14,745 nt of DNA from an uncultured Burkholderiales bacterium (GTDB lineage: Bacteria > Pseudomonadota > Gammaproteobacteria > Burkholderiales > Burkholderiaceae_C): NCBI GenBank assembly GCA_903887655.1, contig CAISQQ010000120.1, forward strand, positions 1 through 14,745, written 5' to 3'. The notes below the pieces were generated by a model. That model did no database searches. It saw only the letters and a list, made by a program, of their open reading frames with translations, and was not told where the DNA came from. Below are positions 14,045 through 14,745 of the stretch, piece after piece. The translations under genes and the position numbers were made by a program. Position 1 is the first letter of the stretch; each line of letters opens with the position of its first letter.

Positions 14045-14745
14045 ATGATGACGTCCTCCTCCAACCACTCTTCCAACCACTCTTCCAACCGTTCATTGGA
14101 CAATGCGCTGGCCGCTGGCGCTTTGCTGTGCATGATGCTCATTCCTGTGCTGGAGATGCTGCTCAGGCCTTGGCAAGCGCGCGGCATTGACAACGCAGCC
14201 TCCTTGGTTCAGCACCTGGGACTGGTGATGTCCATGCTCGGTGCGCTGGCGGCAGAGCGTCACGGCGGACTTGCGCGTTTGGGCAATGTCGGGCGCTATT
14301 TCAAGAACCCCCAGGCGAGCCTGCTCACCCAGACGGCGGGCTTGGTCATGAGTGCCGTGATGTGCGGAGGACTGAGCTTTGCGGGCTGGGAGCTCGCTGC
14401 CTCCGAATGGGACTCGGCCCACACCTTGTCCTATGGCCTGCCCTTGGCCTATGCCCAGGGATTGTTGCCCTTGGGGTTCGCACTCATTGGCATTCGCCTG
14501 GGTGCTCGCGCAGTCAACGCCTTGGGGGCCGACGCCCTCCCGGCTCTCCTCTCGACTGCCTTGGCCCACGGCGGGGCCTTGGCCCTGTGCGCTTTGGGGT
14601 TCGCCATTGCGCAAATGGGCATCCTTGAAGAGGCCCCCAAGGTCTTGGTCTATCTTGCACTCCTCACCATGCTGGCCTTGGATGCACCGATTTTTGCCGT
14701 GATGGCGGGCCTGGCTTGGTTGCTTTTTGCTGGGGAAGGTCTGCC
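14045..14745 (+). CDS. TRAP transporter fused permease DctQM-like (partial, runs off window)
   Basis: The frame is open from ATG at 14045 to the window end (233 codons). AGGA lies 3 bases before the first ATG and 6 before the second (14048), so the second may be the true start. After a polar head, SSSNHSSNHSSNRS, come hydrophobic segments at about residues 22-40, 52-68, 94-115, 130-150, 165-185 and 198-225. The first half is DctQ-like (four segments with charged loops). The end, LDAPIFAVMAGLAWLLFAGEGL, matches the start of a DctM subunit (APIFxxMAGLAxLLF), so Q and M are probably fused in one protein, as in many TRAP systems. The rest of the M domain is outside the window. It follows the P-component after 76 bp and completes the T-P-QM set. 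Confidence 0.8.
   Translation, partial: MMTSSSNHSSNHSSNRSLDNALAAGALLCMMLIPVLEMLLRPWQARGIDNAASLVQHLGLVMSMLGALAAERHGGLARLGNVGRYFKNPQASLLTQTAGLVMSAVMCGGLSFAGWELAASEWDSAHTLSYGLPLAYAQGLLPLGFALIGIRLGARAVNALGADALPALLSTALAHGGALALCALGFAIAQMGILEEAPKVLVYLALLTMLALDAPIFAVMAGLAWLLFAGEGL
14059..14089 (+). repeat. 12-bp in-frame repeat coding SSNH at the permease N-terminus
   Basis: The unit TCTTCCAACCAC is repeated almost exactly twice and followed by a third diverged copy ending in CGT. It codes an SSNH-SSNH-SSNR cytoplasmic head that is not conserved in DctQ families. In-frame slippage here would change only the head length. Confidence 0.65.

Overview
The window reads as a chromosomal stretch of a betaproteobacterium of the order Burkholderiales, probably close to the Comamonadaceae. 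The evidence is the divergent pair pepA-holC / lptF-lptG with a small hypothetical gene after holC, a TatT-type TRAP transporter, a LIV-type periplasmic binding protein, and the combination of a TPP-dependent enzyme with a PDC-hydrolase-like amidohydrolase. By eye the base composition is moderately GC-rich; I did not compute it. No tRNA, rRNA, IS element or CRISPR was seen.

Layout. (1) Positions 1-2145, minus strand: a putative catabolic pair, an amidohydrolase followed by a TPP-dependent acetolactate-synthase-like enzyme whose C-terminus lies outside the window. (2) 2313-2625, minus: a small DUF6447-type gene with its own sigma-70-like promoter and a strong terminator with a UUCG loop. (3) 2626-4494: the least ordinary part. 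About 660 bp without a gene carries a 9-bp tandem repeat, an AT-rich island and a helically phased array of nine GTAA/ATAA units spaced almost exactly 10 bp apart. It leads into an orphan 357-residue plus-strand gene with a proline-rich head and a long helical body that I do not recognise. (4) 4495-6587, minus: a LIV-family substrate-binding protein without transporter partners, and an NfsA-like flavin nitroreductase. (5) 6588-6931: intergenic, with a terminator-like hairpin and a perfect four-tract G-quadruplex motif. (6) 6932-9534, minus: pepA-holC-hypothetical, a compact cluster. (7) 9560-11859, plus: lptF-lptG, divergent from pepA across only 25 bp. (8) 12029-14745, plus: a TRAP transporter of the TatT type (T-component lipoprotein, periplasmic P-component, fused Q-M permease cut by the window end).

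How the parts work together: LptF and LptG form the inner-membrane channel that extracts lipopolysaccharide. HolC is the chi subunit of the DNA polymerase III clamp loader, and PepA is a cytosolic aminopeptidase. The TatT/P/QM set imports an unknown solute, and the substitution at the usual carboxylate-binding arginine suggests it is not a classical C4-dicarboxylate. The TPP enzyme and amidohydrolase may act on successive intermediates of one unknown keto-acid or lactone pathway. The best candidate for something undescribed is the phased 10-bp array plus the orphan gene behind it.
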